Assembly: GCF_900177615.1 (NCBI RefSeq)
Contig: NZ_FXAP01000006.1
Span: 265,329 to 329,328, forward strand
Origin: Plantibacter flavus
GTDB lineage: Bacteria; Actinomycetota; Actinomycetes; Actinomycetales; Microbacteriaceae
DNA: 64,000 bases
Reading direction: 5' to 3'
How positions within the stretch are numbered: position 1 is the stretch's first letter; every line of letters begins with the position of its first letter. The notes under the pieces are model-generated. The model saw only the letters and a program-made list of their open reading frames with translations, made no database searches and had not been told where the DNA came from. The position numbers and the translations under genes were made by a program. Shown here in pieces: positions 33,762 through 43,274 of the stretch.

Positions 33762-34397
33762 GTGGTAGCCGACCAGATCCATCTCGTGCGTCACGGCGAG
33801 GTGCACAATCCTTCTCGTGTGCTCTACGGTCGACTCCCCGCATTCCGACTGTCGGAGCTCGGCGAGCGCATGGCGCAGGCCGCCGCGGACGACCTCGTGA
33901 GCCGTGATCGCACGGTGGCCGCGCTCTACGCGTCTCCGCTGCAGCGCACCCAGGAGTCCGCAGCACCGGTCGCCGCCGCGTTCGGGCTCGCGGTCGTCTC
34001 CGAGCCGCGCGTGATCGAACCGTTCAACGAGTTCGAGGGCAAGCGCATGAGCCGCGCCCTGAAGAACCCGCTCAACTGGTCCAAGCTCCGCAACCCGTCG
34101 CGTCCGAGCTGGGGCGAGCCGTACGCGTCGATCGTCAACCGCATGACCGCGGCCGTCGAGGACGCCTGGCGGGCGACGCCGTCGGGCGACGTCGTCATCG
34201 TCAGTCACCAGCTGCCGATCTGGATGCTGCACAGCTCCGTCGTCGGGGCGCCGTATCGTCACGACCCGCGGAAGCGGCGGTGCGCCCTGTCGAGCATCAC
34301 CACCTTCGAGCGGACCGAGCAGGGCTTCGTCGAGGTCGGCTACGTCGATCCGGCCGCCCGTCTGTCGTCCGGTGCGACCGATGTCGGGGCCGTCTGA
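33762..34397 (+). CDS. Histidine phosphatase family protein
   Basis: Phosphoglycerate mutase-like phosphatase of 211 residues. The catalytic LVRHGEVHNPSRVLYGR gives the phospho-His, followed by the conserved Arg in SPLQRTQESA, Glu in EPFNEFEGK and second His in VVIVSHQLPIW. GTG 33762 lies 6 nt after TACACT (33750-33755); the GGAGGG overlapping the GTG cannot work as a normal Shine-Dalgarno, so leaderless expression is likely. Heads the cytochrome c biogenesis operon and overlaps tlpA by 1 nt. Substrate unknown. Confidence 0.87.
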   Translation: MVADQIHLVRHGEVHNPSRVLYGRLPAFRLSELGERMAQAAADDLVSRDRTVAALYASPLQRTQESAAPVAAAFGLAVVSEPRVIEPFNEFEGKRMSRALKNPLNWSKLRNPSRPSWGEPYASIVNRMTAAVEDAWRATPSGDVVIVSHQLPIWMLHSSVVGAPYRHDPRKRRCALSSITTFERTEQGFVEVGYVDPAARLSSGATDVGAV

Positions 34398-35005
34398 TGG
34401 CCCGCAGATCGAGGACGTCCGCCGTCGCCGCCGTGCTGGCCGTCGGGGCACTCCTGCTCACGGCATGCGGGAGCGACCCGCTCGCCGACCAGTACCGCGA
34501 GGGCAGCAGCAAGGGGTACGTCGCGGGCGACGGCAGCGTGACGGAGGTCGCGCTCGACGACCGCGGTGAGTCGATCAGCTTCTCGGGCGTCGGCGAGGAC
34601 GGCGAGCAGATCTCCTCCGCCGACCACGCGGGCCAGGTCCTCGTCGTGAACTTCTGGTACGCCGCCTGCGCCCCCTGCCGCGCAGAGGCCAAGGACCTGC
34701 AGGCGCTCAACGAGGCCTACACCGACCAGGGCGCCACCTTCATCGGCGTCAACGTCCGCGACACCGCCGACACCGCGAAGGCGTTCAACGGCACCTTCGG
34801 CATCACCTACCCCTCCATCCTCGACGTCGACAGCGGGGAGGCGAAGCTCGCCTTCACGGGCAGTGTCCCGCCGAACGCGGTGCCGACCACCATCGTCCTC
34901 GACGCCGAAGGTCGGGTCGCCGCCCGCATCCTCGGGCAGCTGCAGGACCGCACCATCCTCGACACCCTCATCCGCGACACGATCGCCGAGAGCGCCCCAG
35001 AGTGA
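34397..35005 (+). CDS. TlpA/ResA-like thiol-disulfide oxidoreductase lipoprotein
   Basis: Exported thioredoxin-fold lipoprotein of 202 residues that reduces apocytochrome c cysteines. Signal peptide ends in LLTACGS, making the Cys the lipid anchor. The redox motif is WYAACAPCRAEAKDL (CAPC), with cis-Pro in NAVPTTIVLD. It overlaps the preceding stop (TGATG) and the ccdA start. In this operon it would take electrons from CcdA and keep haem-binding cysteines reduced. Confidence 0.92.
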   Translation: MARRSRTSAVAAVLAVGALLLTACGSDPLADQYREGSSKGYVAGDGSVTEVALDDRGESISFSGVGEDGEQISSADHAGQVLVVNFWYAACAPCRAEAKDLQALNEAYTDQGATFIGVNVRDTADTAKAFNGTFGITYPSILDVDSGEAKLAFTGSVPPNAVPTTIVLDAEGRVAARILGQLQDRTILDTLIRDTIAESAPE

Positions 35006-35748
35006 GCCCCGGCGAGCTCGTCTACGGCGGCCAGCTCCTCGTGGCGATCCCGATCGCCATCGCGGCCGGTCTGCTGTCCTTCCTCTCGCCGTGCGTCCTG
35101 CCGCTCGTCCCCGGCTACCTCGGGTACGTCGGCGGGATGACGACGGTCGAGGAGGGGCGTTCCGGTGCGGGTCGCCGGCGCGTGCTGCTCGGCGTCAGCC
35201 TCTTCATCCTCGGCTTCACCGTCGTGTTCGTGGCGATCGCGGCGTTCGTCGGGACGATCGGCGCCTGGTTCGTCGAGTGGGAGGGCGTCATCACCCGCGT
35301 CCTCGGTGCGGTCGTGATCCTGATGGGGCTCATCTTCATCGGACAGTTCTCGCGGCTGCAACGCACGGTGCGCACCAGCTGGGCACCCGCCACCGGCCTC
35401 GCCGGCGCGCCGCTGCTCGGCTTCGTCTTCGCCATCGGCTGGACGCCCTGCCTCGGCCCGACGCTCACCGCGATCAGCGCGCTCTCCCTCTCGGGCGGCT
35501 CCGCGTGGCGCGGGGCACTCCTCGGGCTGTTCTACTGCCTCGGTCTCGGCATCCCCTTCCTGCTCGTCGCGCTCGGACTCGGTTGGGTCACGGGGTCGTT
35601 GGCGTTCCTCAAACGGCACATCCGCACGATCAACATCATCGGCGGCGTGCTCCTCATCGTGATCGGTGTGTTGATGGTGTCTGGTCTCTGGTCCGCTTGG
35701 ATGTACTCGTTGCAGGGGGTGATGAGCGGCCTTGTCACGCCCCTCTGA
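35002..35748 (+). CDS. ccdA: Cytochrome c biogenesis protein CcdA
   Basis: Membrane electron carrier of 248 residues with six helices. It passes reducing power from cytoplasmic thioredoxin to the extracellular TlpA/ResA. The two membrane cysteines are in LSFLSPCVLPLVPGYLGY and AIGWTPCLGPTLTAI. GTG 35002 overlaps the tlpA stop by 4 bp, and the resB start lies inside its last codons, so the whole set is tightly coupled. Confidence 0.94.
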   Translation: MSPGELVYGGQLLVAIPIAIAAGLLSFLSPCVLPLVPGYLGYVGGMTTVEEGRSGAGRRRVLLGVSLFILGFTVVFVAIAAFVGTIGAWFVEWEGVITRVLGAVVILMGLIFIGQFSRLQRTVRTSWAPATGLAGAPLLGFVFAIGWTPCLGPTLTAISALSLSGGSAWRGALLGLFYCLGLGIPFLLVALGLGWVTGSLAFLKRHIRTINIIGGVLLIVIGVLMVSGLWSAWMYSLQGVMSGLVTPL

Positions 35749-37396
35749 TCACATCGATTCCGCCGCCCCGGCTCCGGCCGACGGCATCAACCAGCCGAAG
35801 CTCGGCTTCGTCGGTTGGCTCCGCTTCTTCTGGCGTCAGCTCACGAGCATGCGCACGGCGCTCTTCCTGCTGCTGCTCCTCGCGATCGCCGCGGTGCCCG
35901 GTTCGCTCGTCCCGCAACGGTCGAGTGACCCGAACGGCGTCACCCAGTACTTCACCGACAACCCGGACCTCGCGCCCGTCCTCGACAAGGTGCAGGCGTT
36001 CGACGTCTACAGCTCGGCATGGTTCTCCGCGATCTACCTGCTGCTGTTCATCTCGCTCATCGGCTGCGTGATCCCGCGGACGAAGCACCACTGGCTCGCC
36101 CTGCGCTCCCGCCCACCGCGGACGCCCGCGCGCCTGTCACGGCTCTCCGCGTTCGAGCGTCGCAGCGACGACAGCGGGGCGACCGCCACCGAGCTCATCG
36201 ACGATGCGACGAAGCAGCTGAAACGCCAGGGCTACCGCGTCGAGCGCTACGACGCGGAGGGCTCCGCATCGGTGTCCGCCGAACGAGGCTTCCTCCGCGA
36301 GACCGGCAACCTCGTCTTCCACTCGGCCCTCGTCGGCATCCTCGTGACGGTCGGCTTCGGCGGCGGTTTCGGGTTCTCCGGTCAGCGCGTGCTCGTCGAG
36401 GGTCAGACCTTCGTCAACACCCTGCTCGACTACGACTCGTTCAACCCCGGCCGCTTCTTCAACGAGTCGGAGCTGGCACCCTACAAGTTGACACTCGACG
36501 AGTTCGGCGTCACCTACGAGACCGAGAACCTCGACGCGTACGGCCAGGCGATCGACTACCGCGCGAAGGTCACGACGACCTCGCCCGGCGGGAAGCCGCA
36601 GGACGCGACGATCAAGGTCAACGATCCGCTGCGGTTCGAGGGCACCGACGTCTACCTGCTCGGCAACGGCTACGCGCCGACGATCACCGTCCGCGATCCC
36701 GAGGGCAAGGTCGTGTTCAGCGACTCCATCCCGTTCCTGCCGCAGGACGCCCAGCTCACCTCGCTGGGCATCGTCAAGGTCCCGGACGGACTGGCGGAGC
36801 AGCTCGGCATGATCGGGTTCTTCTACCCGACGCAGGCCGCTTCCAAGCCGCCGTTCTTCTCGTCCTACCCCGACCTCGCCTATCCGGTGCTGACGCTCAA
36901 CGTCTACTCCGGCGACCTCGGTATCAACGCCGGTGCTCCGAAGTCGGTCTACGCGCTCGACGTCGACGACATGAAGCAGCTGACCGGTGGCGACACCGGC
37001 GTCGAGTCGATCGAACTCACGCCGGGGCAGATCACCGACCTGCCGAACGGACTCGGCACCGTCTCGTTCGACAACGTCGCCGCCAACCCGTCGACCGAGA
37101 ACTACGCCGGCTCCGTCAAGCGGTTCGCGTCGTTCGACGTGCACCACGACCCGACTCAGCTGTGGGTGCTCGCGTTCGCCATCCTCGCCCTGTCCGGCCT
37201 CATCACCTCGCTCTTCGTCGCCAGACGCCGCGTCTGGGTGAAGGCCGTGACCGGGAGCGACGGCACCGTCTCCCTCGAATACGCCGGACTCGCCCGCGGC
37301 GAGGACCCAGGCCTCGAAGCGGCCGTCGCGGCGATCGCCGAAGCGCACAGTCCAACGCCTGTCCCGTCCGAACCCGAAGGTAGAATCACCCCGTGA
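35732..37396 (+). CDS. resB: ResB-like cytochrome c biogenesis protein
   Basis: Component of the system II (CcsBA) haem lyase, 554 residues. Two early helices (about 38-62 and 88-108), a third near 190-215 and one near 480-502 bracket a large external domain (about 220-475). The N-terminal FFWRQLTSMRTALFLLLLLAIAAVPGSLVPQ is a family hallmark. The start is an unusual TTG at 35732, 17 bp inside ccdA; no ATG or GTG fits the conserved N-terminus, so it likely relies on translational coupling. It overlaps ccsB by 4 bp. Confidence 0.92.
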   Translation: MSRPSDHIDSAAPAPADGINQPKLGFVGWLRFFWRQLTSMRTALFLLLLLAIAAVPGSLVPQRSSDPNGVTQYFTDNPDLAPVLDKVQAFDVYSSAWFSAIYLLLFISLIGCVIPRTKHHWLALRSRPPRTPARLSRLSAFERRSDDSGATATELIDDATKQLKRQGYRVERYDAEGSASVSAERGFLRETGNLVFHSALVGILVTVGFGGGFGFSGQRVLVEGQTFVNTLLDYDSFNPGRFFNESELAPYKLTLDEFGVTYETENLDAYGQAIDYRAKVTTTSPGGKPQDATIKVNDPLRFEGTDVYLLGNGYAPTITVRDPEGKVVFSDSIPFLPQDAQLTSLGIVKVPDGLAEQLGMIGFFYPTQAASKPPFFSSYPDLAYPVLTLNVYSGDLGINAGAPKSVYALDVDDMKQLTGGDTGVESIELTPGQITDLPNGLGTVSFDNVAANPSTENYAGSVKRFASFDVHHDPTQLWVLAFAILALSGLITSLFVARRRVWVKAVTGSDGTVSLEYAGLARGEDPGLEAAVAAIAEAHSPTPVPSEPEGRITP

Positions 37397-38448
37397 CCCT
37401 CGTCGAAATCTCGAACCTCTGCCTCTGGTCGGCCGTCGCCGTCTACGCGCTGGCGTTCATCGCCTTCACGTTCGACCTCGCGCGCCGCAGCGCCGAGGTC
37501 ACCGCGGCGATCGACGCGGCCGAGCGGGCCGAGCTGGAACGGTCGGCAGCCGCCGAGGAACGCGTCGGTGCACTCGCCTCCGCCGCGGCGCGGACCGCCG
37601 CGCCCATCGTCACGAGCGACGGTGTCCCGCGCAAGACCCGCCGTCCCTCGGACGAGCCCGAGCAGCAGGCGTCGCGCAAGTCGCCGAGCCTCCGGGTCGG
37701 GGTCTCGCTCACCGTCATCGCCTTCCTGCTCCACCTCGTCGCGGACGTGACGCGCGGTATCGCCGCCGGTCGCGTCCCGTGGGCGAACATGTACGAGTTC
37801 GCGATGACGGGCACGCTGCTCATCGTCGCGGTGTTCCTCGTGGTCATCGCGCGCGTGGACCTCCGTTTCCTCGGCAGCTTCGTGATCGGCCTCGTGACCG
37901 TGCTCCTCGGCCTCGCCACCGCGAACTTCTACGTCGAGGTCGTCCCGCTGCCGCCGGCGCTGCAGTCGGCGTGGCTCGTCATCCACGTGTTCGTCGCGAG
38001 CCTCGGCACGGCGTTCTTCGCCATCGGCTTCGCGTTGAGCGTCGTGCAGCTCCTGCAGGGGCGTCGCGAGCGCCGGCTCGGACTCGTACAGCCCACCCAG
38101 AGCTCCGGGCGTCTGCGCTTCCTGCTCACCCTCCCGAACGCGGAGCGCCTCGAGAACCTCGCCTACCGTGTCAACATCATCGGCTTCATCTTCTGGACGT
38201 TCACGCTCATGGCCGGTGCCATCTGGGCGGAGCGCGCCTGGGGTCGGTACTGGGGCTGGGACACCAAGGAGGTGTGGACCTTCATCATCTGGGTGATCTT
38301 CGCCGGGTACATCCACGCCAGGGCGACGCGCGGCTGGCGCGGATCACGCGCGGCCACGCTCGCGATCATCGGCTTCAGCGCCGTGATGTTCAACTTCGTC
38401 GTCGTGAACGTGTTCTTCAAGGGTCTGCACGCCTACAGCGGCCTGTAG
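37393..38448 (+). CDS. ccsB: Cytochrome c biogenesis protein CcsB (CcsA-type haem lyase)
   Basis: Haem-handling membrane subunit of 351 residues. The tryptophan-rich haem loop WGRYWGWDTKEVW is intact, and flanking histidines lie in HVFVASLGTAFF and GYIHARATRGW. About eight helices, with a charged loop (residues 26-95) that is longer than in many relatives. GTG start overlaps the resB stop. With ResB it attaches haem to apocytochromes c outside the membrane. Confidence 0.94.
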   Translation: MTLVEISNLCLWSAVAVYALAFIAFTFDLARRSAEVTAAIDAAERAELERSAAAEERVGALASAAARTAAPIVTSDGVPRKTRRPSDEPEQQASRKSPSLRVGVSLTVIAFLLHLVADVTRGIAAGRVPWANMYEFAMTGTLLIVAVFLVVIARVDLRFLGSFVIGLVTVLLGLATANFYVEVVPLPPALQSAWLVIHVFVASLGTAFFAIGFALSVVQLLQGRRERRLGLVQPTQSSGRLRFLLTLPNAERLENLAYRVNIIGFIFWTFTLMAGAIWAERAWGRYWGWDTKEVWTFIIWVIFAGYIHARATRGWRGSRAATLAIIGFSAVMFNFVVVNVFFKGLHAYSGL

Positions 38449-38464
38449 GTCCCTGCGCCGGGCC

Positions 38465-39442
38465 TCAGCCCAGCAAGGCGTGGGTTCGGCGGAGCCGGTC
38501 GAGCCACCACGCCGTGCGCTCCGGCGACGCCGTGAAGTGCTCGAGGAGATCGACGTCCACCTCGACGCGCCGGACGCCGATGCCGCCGTCCACGGGATCG
38601 AGCGGTGCGGTCGTCACATCGCCGCCGAGGAGCGCGGTGGTGGCGAGCCCGCAGTCGTAGTCGAGTTCCGGCAGGGCCGCCGCGAGGTGGGCACCCATGG
38701 AGATGCCGACGGAGGTGTCGAGGGCGCTCGAGACGACGATCGGCAGGCCGGCCTCGCCCGCGATGCGGAGCGCGGCGTGCACGCCGCCGAGTGGCTGCGC
38801 CTTCACGACGAGCAGGTCGGCGGCGCCGGCGCGAGCCACGGCCAGGGGGTCCTCGGCTTTACGGACGCTCTCGTCCGCCGCGATGGCGACGTCGAGTGAG
38901 GAGACCCGTTCACGGATCTCGGCGAGTTCCGTGACGGTCGCGCAGGGCTGCTCGACGTACTCGAGGTCGAAGGGTTCGAGGGCACGGATGGCGTGTTCGG
39001 CCTCGTCGACGTTCCAGTTGGTGTTGGCGTCGACGCGCAGGCGACCCTCGGGTCCGATGGCCCGCCGGACGGCGGCGACGCGCGCGACGTCGTCGGCGAG
39101 CACCTGCCCGCGCTCGGCCACCTTCACCTTCGCGGTCCGGCAGCCCGGGAAGCGGGAGAGGATCGACGGCACGTCCGCCGCGTCCACCGCCGGGACCGTC
39201 GCGTTCACGAGGATGCGATCCCGGTGGAGGGGCGGGAGGTCCGACCAGCCGAAGTCGATGGCGGCCCGGAGCCACGCGGCCGACTCCTGGTCGTCGTACT
39301 CGACGAAGGGGGAGAACTCCGTCCACCCGGCGGGCCCGCGGAAGAGGACGGCCTCGCGGGTGTCGATGCCCCGGAACCGGACGCGGAGGGGGATGGAGAC
39401 CACGCGGGCGGTGGCGAGGACGTCGTCGAGGTTCGCTTGCAT
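38465..39442 (-). CDS. menC: o-Succinylbenzoate synthase
   Basis: Enolase-superfamily enzyme of 325 residues that dehydrates SHCHC to o-succinylbenzoate in menaquinone synthesis. Catalytic Lys pair in CRTAKVKVAE, metal ligands Asp in RVDANTNW, Glu in EYVEQPCA and Asp in IAADES, second Lys in LLVVKAQPLGG. ATG 39442 lies 6 nt from CAGGAT (39449-39454 on this strand). It is the only men gene besides menF on the minus strand, and converges with ccsB. Confidence 0.93.
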   Translation of the reverse strand: MQANLDDVLATARVVSIPLRVRFRGIDTREAVLFRGPAGWTEFSPFVEYDDQESAAWLRAAIDFGWSDLPPLHRDRILVNATVPAVDAADVPSILSRFPGCRTAKVKVAERGQVLADDVARVAAVRRAIGPEGRLRVDANTNWNVDEAEHAIRALEPFDLEYVEQPCATVTELAEIRERVSSLDVAIAADESVRKAEDPLAVARAGAADLLVVKAQPLGGVHAALRIAGEAGLPIVVSSALDTSVGISMGAHLAAALPELDYDCGLATTALLGGDVTTAPLDPVDGGIGVRRVEVDVDLLEHFTASPERTAWWLDRLRRTHALLG

Positions 39443-39504
39443 GACCCCATCCTGCACCCCCGCGTCGGAAGCCGTCGCGGGACGCCCGTGACACAATCGA
39501 TCCC

Positions 39505-41007
39505 GTGCCGCTGTTCTCCCGACGCAAGCCGACGCCCGGCGATCGGCGAAGCGTGCCCGCGGACGAACCAGCCGCCTTCTCGGTGCCCGAGCCGATCTTC
39601 GAGCCGAGCCCCGAGGCCGAGGTGCTCCCGGTGATCGAGAAAGCGTCCGGCGGATCCTCCGATGAGCCGCGCGATCCGAACGCACCGCCGATCCCCGGGG
39701 CGCCGCCGGCAGCCGCGTCCTCGACCGCGCCAGCGCCTGCCGCCCCGGAACGCACCCCCGAGGAGCTGGAGGCGGAGACCGCCAGGTTCCGTCGTCCGGG
39801 GTCCCGTGGACGACGGACGCCGCGGCAGCCCGCATCGCGGCAGCCGTCATCGCGGAAGCCGTCGTCGCGCCGTCGACGGAAGGCGGCGGAGCGCGCGGCT
39901 GCCTCGCAACCCAATTCCGCGGCGATCCCGGCCGACGACGGCGAGCGGAGTCCGGCGGCCCACCCGCCTGCCGCCGGTGCATCCCCGACGGGTCGGGACG
40001 GACTCGGCGCGCGGAGTCGGGGTGTCGCCGCCTCCTTCTCGCCGCTCGCCCTGCTCGGCGCGGTGGTGGCCGTCACCCTCTTCACCGTCCTGCTGGCCGT
40101 GAGCTACCGGCCCGGCGAGGGGGCCTGGGCCATCCTCGTGGCGTTCGTCCTCGTCGTCGTCGTGCAGATCGTGCTGCTCGTCGGGAGTGTCATCGTCATC
40201 CGCCGGAAGGTACGGCGCCGCTGGGGCGTGCTGGCGTTGGTGCTCATCCTCGTCGTCAACCCGGTCACGGCGATGGCGGTCGGTGGTCTCGCCCCAGACC
40301 GGGCAGGGGATGGCTCCTCCGCCGGCGGCAGCGGCGACGAGGAGCACGACCCGATCTGGGACACCTACCCGGGATCCGCCTACGTCGACGCGAAGGAGAC
40401 CCTCGACGGGCCGAGCTACGAGGACTTCGTCGGGACGTCCGACGAGATGCTCGCGGAGATCCGGACGGCGTTGACCGCCGAGTTCGGGTTCGACTGGGTG
40501 GAGCGACAGCCTGCCGAGACGGAGGTCGATCAGAACGGGTACGGCGGGGACTCCATGCTCTTCGAGTACACGGCACCGGTGTGGCAGACGACGACGACCG
40601 TGCGGACCTTCGAGGAGAAGTCGCGGGTCGTCGAGCTCATCCGGCAGGTCCTGCTCCGGTACGGCATCGCGAACCTCGACATGCAGAACGCACCGTCCTC
40701 CTGGCGTGAGCCGGGCGAGCTCACCGAGCGGTACGGCGGCGAGACCCTCGACACCCAGGCGCTGTGGGACCTGCACACCTACAACGCCATCACGGGGGCC
40801 GGCGACTTCCGGACGAGCATCGTCGATCTCACGCTCGATTCGGCCGGCACGGTCGCGAAGGACCGCGAGTTCGACGTCGACTACTACGACATGGCGGCGG
40901 AGGGTGTCGAGCTGCACCTCGACTCGTATGCGCTCCTGAAGGAGGCGGACCGCGCCGACTACCTGGAAGCGCTCAAGCCCTACGCGGACCTCGACAAGCC
41001 GAAGTAG
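39505..41007 (+). CDS. Hypothetical membrane-anchored protein
   Basis: A 500-residue protein I do not recognise. Residues 1-175 are low-complexity, rich in Pro, Ala, Arg and Ser, probably disordered and cytoplasmic. Two hydrophobic helices follow (about 180-200 and 208-232), then a third short one (about 238-258). Residues 265-500 form an acidic domain outside the membrane with no cysteines, including EYTAPVWQTTTTVRTFEEKSR and a C-terminal ADRADYLEALKPYADLD. GTG 39505 lies 7 nt after CACAAT (39492-39497). It stands between menC and menB without overlap. Confidence 0.6.
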   Translation: MPLFSRRKPTPGDRRSVPADEPAAFSVPEPIFEPSPEAEVLPVIEKASGGSSDEPRDPNAPPIPGAPPAAASSTAPAPAAPERTPEELEAETARFRRPGSRGRRTPRQPASRQPSSRKPSSRRRRKAAERAAASQPNSAAIPADDGERSPAAHPPAAGASPTGRDGLGARSRGVAASFSPLALLGAVVAVTLFTVLLAVSYRPGEGAWAILVAFVLVVVVQIVLLVGSVIVIRRKVRRRWGVLALVLILVVNPVTAMAVGGLAPDRAGDGSSAGGSGDEEHDPIWDTYPGSAYVDAKETLDGPSYEDFVGTSDEMLAEIRTALTAEFGFDWVERQPAETEVDQNGYGGDSMLFEYTAPVWQTTTTVRTFEEKSRVVELIRQVLLRYGIANLDMQNAPSSWREPGELTERYGGETLDTQALWDLHTYNAITGAGDFRTSIVDLTLDSAGTVAKDREFDVDYYDMAAEGVELHLDSYALLKEADRADYLEALKPYADLDKPK

Positions 41008-41023
41008 TGCCTAGGCTGGACGC

Positions 41024-41950
41024 ATGAGCGATCGAGTGTCCGAACTGTTCGACCCGGAGATCTGGGACGTCGTACCGGGGTTCGAGGACCTCACCGATCT
41101 GACGTACCACGTCGCGCGCGAGGGCGGCTTCGTGCGCATCGCGTTCGACCGGCCCGAGGTGCGCAACGCCTTCCGCCCGCACACCGTCGACGAGCTGTAC
41201 CGCGCGCTCGACCACGCTCGCCAGAGCCCGACGGTCGGGGTGGTGCTGCTCACCGGCAACGGTCCGAGCGCGAAGGACGGCGGCTGGGCGTTCTGCTCGG
41301 GCGGCGACCAGCGCATCCGTGGTCGCGACGGCTACCGCTACGCGAGCGACGACGCCGCGGATGACGAGACGGCGAGCGGCATCGACGCCGCGCGCAACGG
41401 TCGCCTGCACATCCTCGAGGTCCAGCGCCTCATCCGCTTCATGCCGAAGGTCGTCATCAACCTCGTTCCCGGGTGGTCCGCGGGCGGCGGGCACTCCCTC
41501 GGCGTCGTGTGCGACCTGTCGATCGCGAGTCGGGAACACGCGCGGTTCAAGCAGACCGACGCCGACGTCGGTTCCTTCGACGCTGGGTACGGGAGTGCGT
41601 ACTTCGCCAAGCAGGTGGGTCAGAAGTTCGCCCGCGAGGTGTTCTTCCTCGCCCAGGAGTACGACGCGGAGCGCGCGCTGCAGGCGGGCGCGATCAACGC
41701 GGTCGTCCCGCATGCCGAGCTCGAGCAGACGGGGGTCGCCTGGGCCCGCACCATCCTCGGCAAGTCACCGACCGCCATCCGCATGCTGAAGTTCGCCTTC
41801 AACGCCGTCGACGACGGGCTCGTCGGCCAGCAGGTCTTCGCGGGCGAGGCCACCCGCCTCGCGTACGGCACCGACGAGGCCGTGGAGGGGCGCGACGCCT
41901 TCCTGGAGAAGCGCAAGCCGGACTGGGCTCCGTTCCCCTGGCAGTTCTGA
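41024..41950 (+). CDS. menB: 1,4-Dihydroxy-2-naphthoyl-CoA synthase
   Basis: Crotonase-fold ring-closing enzyme of 308 residues converting o-succinylbenzoyl-CoA to DHNA-CoA. Oxyanion and active-site loops are FCSGGDQRIRG and VPGWSAGGGHSLGVVCDLS; the DAGYGSAYFAKQVGQKFAREVFF and C-terminal RDAFLEKRKPDW segments are MenB-specific. ATG lies 6 nt after TAGGCT (41012-41017). Length is close to the mycobacterial enzyme. Confidence 0.96.
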   Translation: MSDRVSELFDPEIWDVVPGFEDLTDLTYHVAREGGFVRIAFDRPEVRNAFRPHTVDELYRALDHARQSPTVGVVLLTGNGPSAKDGGWAFCSGGDQRIRGRDGYRYASDDAADDETASGIDAARNGRLHILEVQRLIRFMPKVVINLVPGWSAGGGHSLGVVCDLSIASREHARFKQTDADVGSFDAGYGSAYFAKQVGQKFAREVFFLAQEYDAERALQAGAINAVVPHAELEQTGVAWARTILGKSPTAIRMLKFAFNAVDDGLVGQQVFAGEATRLAYGTDEAVEGRDAFLEKRKPDWAPFPWQF

Positions 41951-42007
41951 GCTGCCTGACAGCGGGGAGTCGGCGGAGCACCGACGCACCCGGCGTACGC
42001 TGAATCC

Positions 42008-43168
42008 ATGACCCGTCAGCTGCTCCCCGTCGACGCGTCCGCCTCGGCGATGCTCGCGGCCCTGGAGACGGCGCTCGACGGTTCCGGACCCGCGGTCCTG
42101 CCGGCGCAACCCGGATCGTCCGCGGCACCGGCCGTGGTCGACGACCGGGTGGCCCTCGTGATCGAGACGTCCGGCTCGACGGGCGTGCCGAAGCGGGTCG
42201 CCCTCTCGGTTGAGGCCCTCCTGGCCAGCGCGGCGGGTTCCGCAGTGGCCCTGGGCGGCCCTGAGGCCCACCGCCGTTCCTCGCAGTGGATCCTGGCGCT
42301 CCCGACGCACTACATCGCCGGCGTGAACGTGCTGCTCCGGTCGATCGTCGCCGGGACGAGGCCGATCGAGGCCCCGGCGGGATCGTTAGACGCCCGGGCG
42401 TTCTGCGGACTCGTCGAGCGGCTCGACGCCGATGCCGGCTTCGCCGCCCTCGTGCCGGCACAACTGCGCATGCTCGTCGACGCCGCCGAGACCAGCACCT
42501 CCGTGCGTGACGCGCTCGCCGGACTCGCCGGGCTGCTCGTCGGGGGACAGGCCACCCCCGCCCCACTGCTCGAACGGTCCGCAGCGCTCGGCATCCGCGT
42601 CGTGCGGAGTTACGGCTCGAGCGAGACCTCCGGCGGCTGTCTGTACGACGGCGTGCCGTTCCCCGGTGTCGAACCCCGGCTGGTGCACGGGGAGCTGCTC
42701 ATCGCCGGACCGGTGCTCGCCGAGGGCTACCTCGGCGAACCGGACCGCACGGCGACCGCCTTCCCGGACGACGGCGGCCGCCGGTGGTACCGCACCGGCG
42801 ACACCGCCGAGCTCGTCGACGGCGTCGTCCGGGTGACCGGGCGGGCCGACAACGTGATCATCAGCGGCGGGGTGAACATCTCCCTCGACCGCGTCCAGGC
42901 GGTCGTCCGGTCGGTGCCGGGGCTGGCCGAGGCCGTCGTCGTCGCCGTCCCCGACGAGCGGTTCGGCCAGGCGTCCGTGATCGTGACGGTTGCCGGGAGG
43001 GCCTTCGACCAGCGCGCGGACGACGCGCTGCTGCAGACCGCCAGGGACACCGTCGCGGAGGCGCTCGGCCGCCCGGCGCGCCCCGCCCGACTGGTCCGTC
43101 TGGCCGAGCTGCCGCTGCTCGCGAGCGGCAAACCCGACCTCGTCGCGCTCCGCTCACGCCTGGGTTGA
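42008..43168 (+). CDS. menE: o-Succinylbenzoate--CoA ligase
   Basis: Adenylate-forming enzyme of 386 residues, short for the family as usual in actinobacteria. ATP loop VIETSGSTGVPKRV, adenine motif YGSSETSGGC, ribose-binding Asp in YRTGDTAEL, hinge GRADNVIISGGVNI and catalytic Lys in LLASGKPDL. Supplies OSB-CoA to MenB. ATG lies 6 nt after TACGCT (41996-42001), so menE can be transcribed apart from menB although only 57 bp separate them. Confidence 0.94.
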   Translation: MTRQLLPVDASASAMLAALETALDGSGPAVLPAQPGSSAAPAVVDDRVALVIETSGSTGVPKRVALSVEALLASAAGSAVALGGPEAHRRSSQWILALPTHYIAGVNVLLRSIVAGTRPIEAPAGSLDARAFCGLVERLDADAGFAALVPAQLRMLVDAAETSTSVRDALAGLAGLLVGGQATPAPLLERSAALGIRVVRSYGSSETSGGCLYDGVPFPGVEPRLVHGELLIAGPVLAEGYLGEPDRTATAFPDDGGRRWYRTGDTAELVDGVVRVTGRADNVIISGGVNISLDRVQAVVRSVPGLAEAVVVAVPDERFGQASVIVTVAGRAFDQRADDALLQTARDTVAEALGRPARPARLVRLAELPLLASGKPDLVALRSRLG

Positions 43169-43274
43169 GCCCGTCCTCCGCGTGACCGCGACGGCCGGTT
43201 TGCAGGCGGTTGTCGCATAGGGCATGCTCTCCCATGCGTGTCGACGAGCGACCGCAGCCGGGGGACGACGACAG

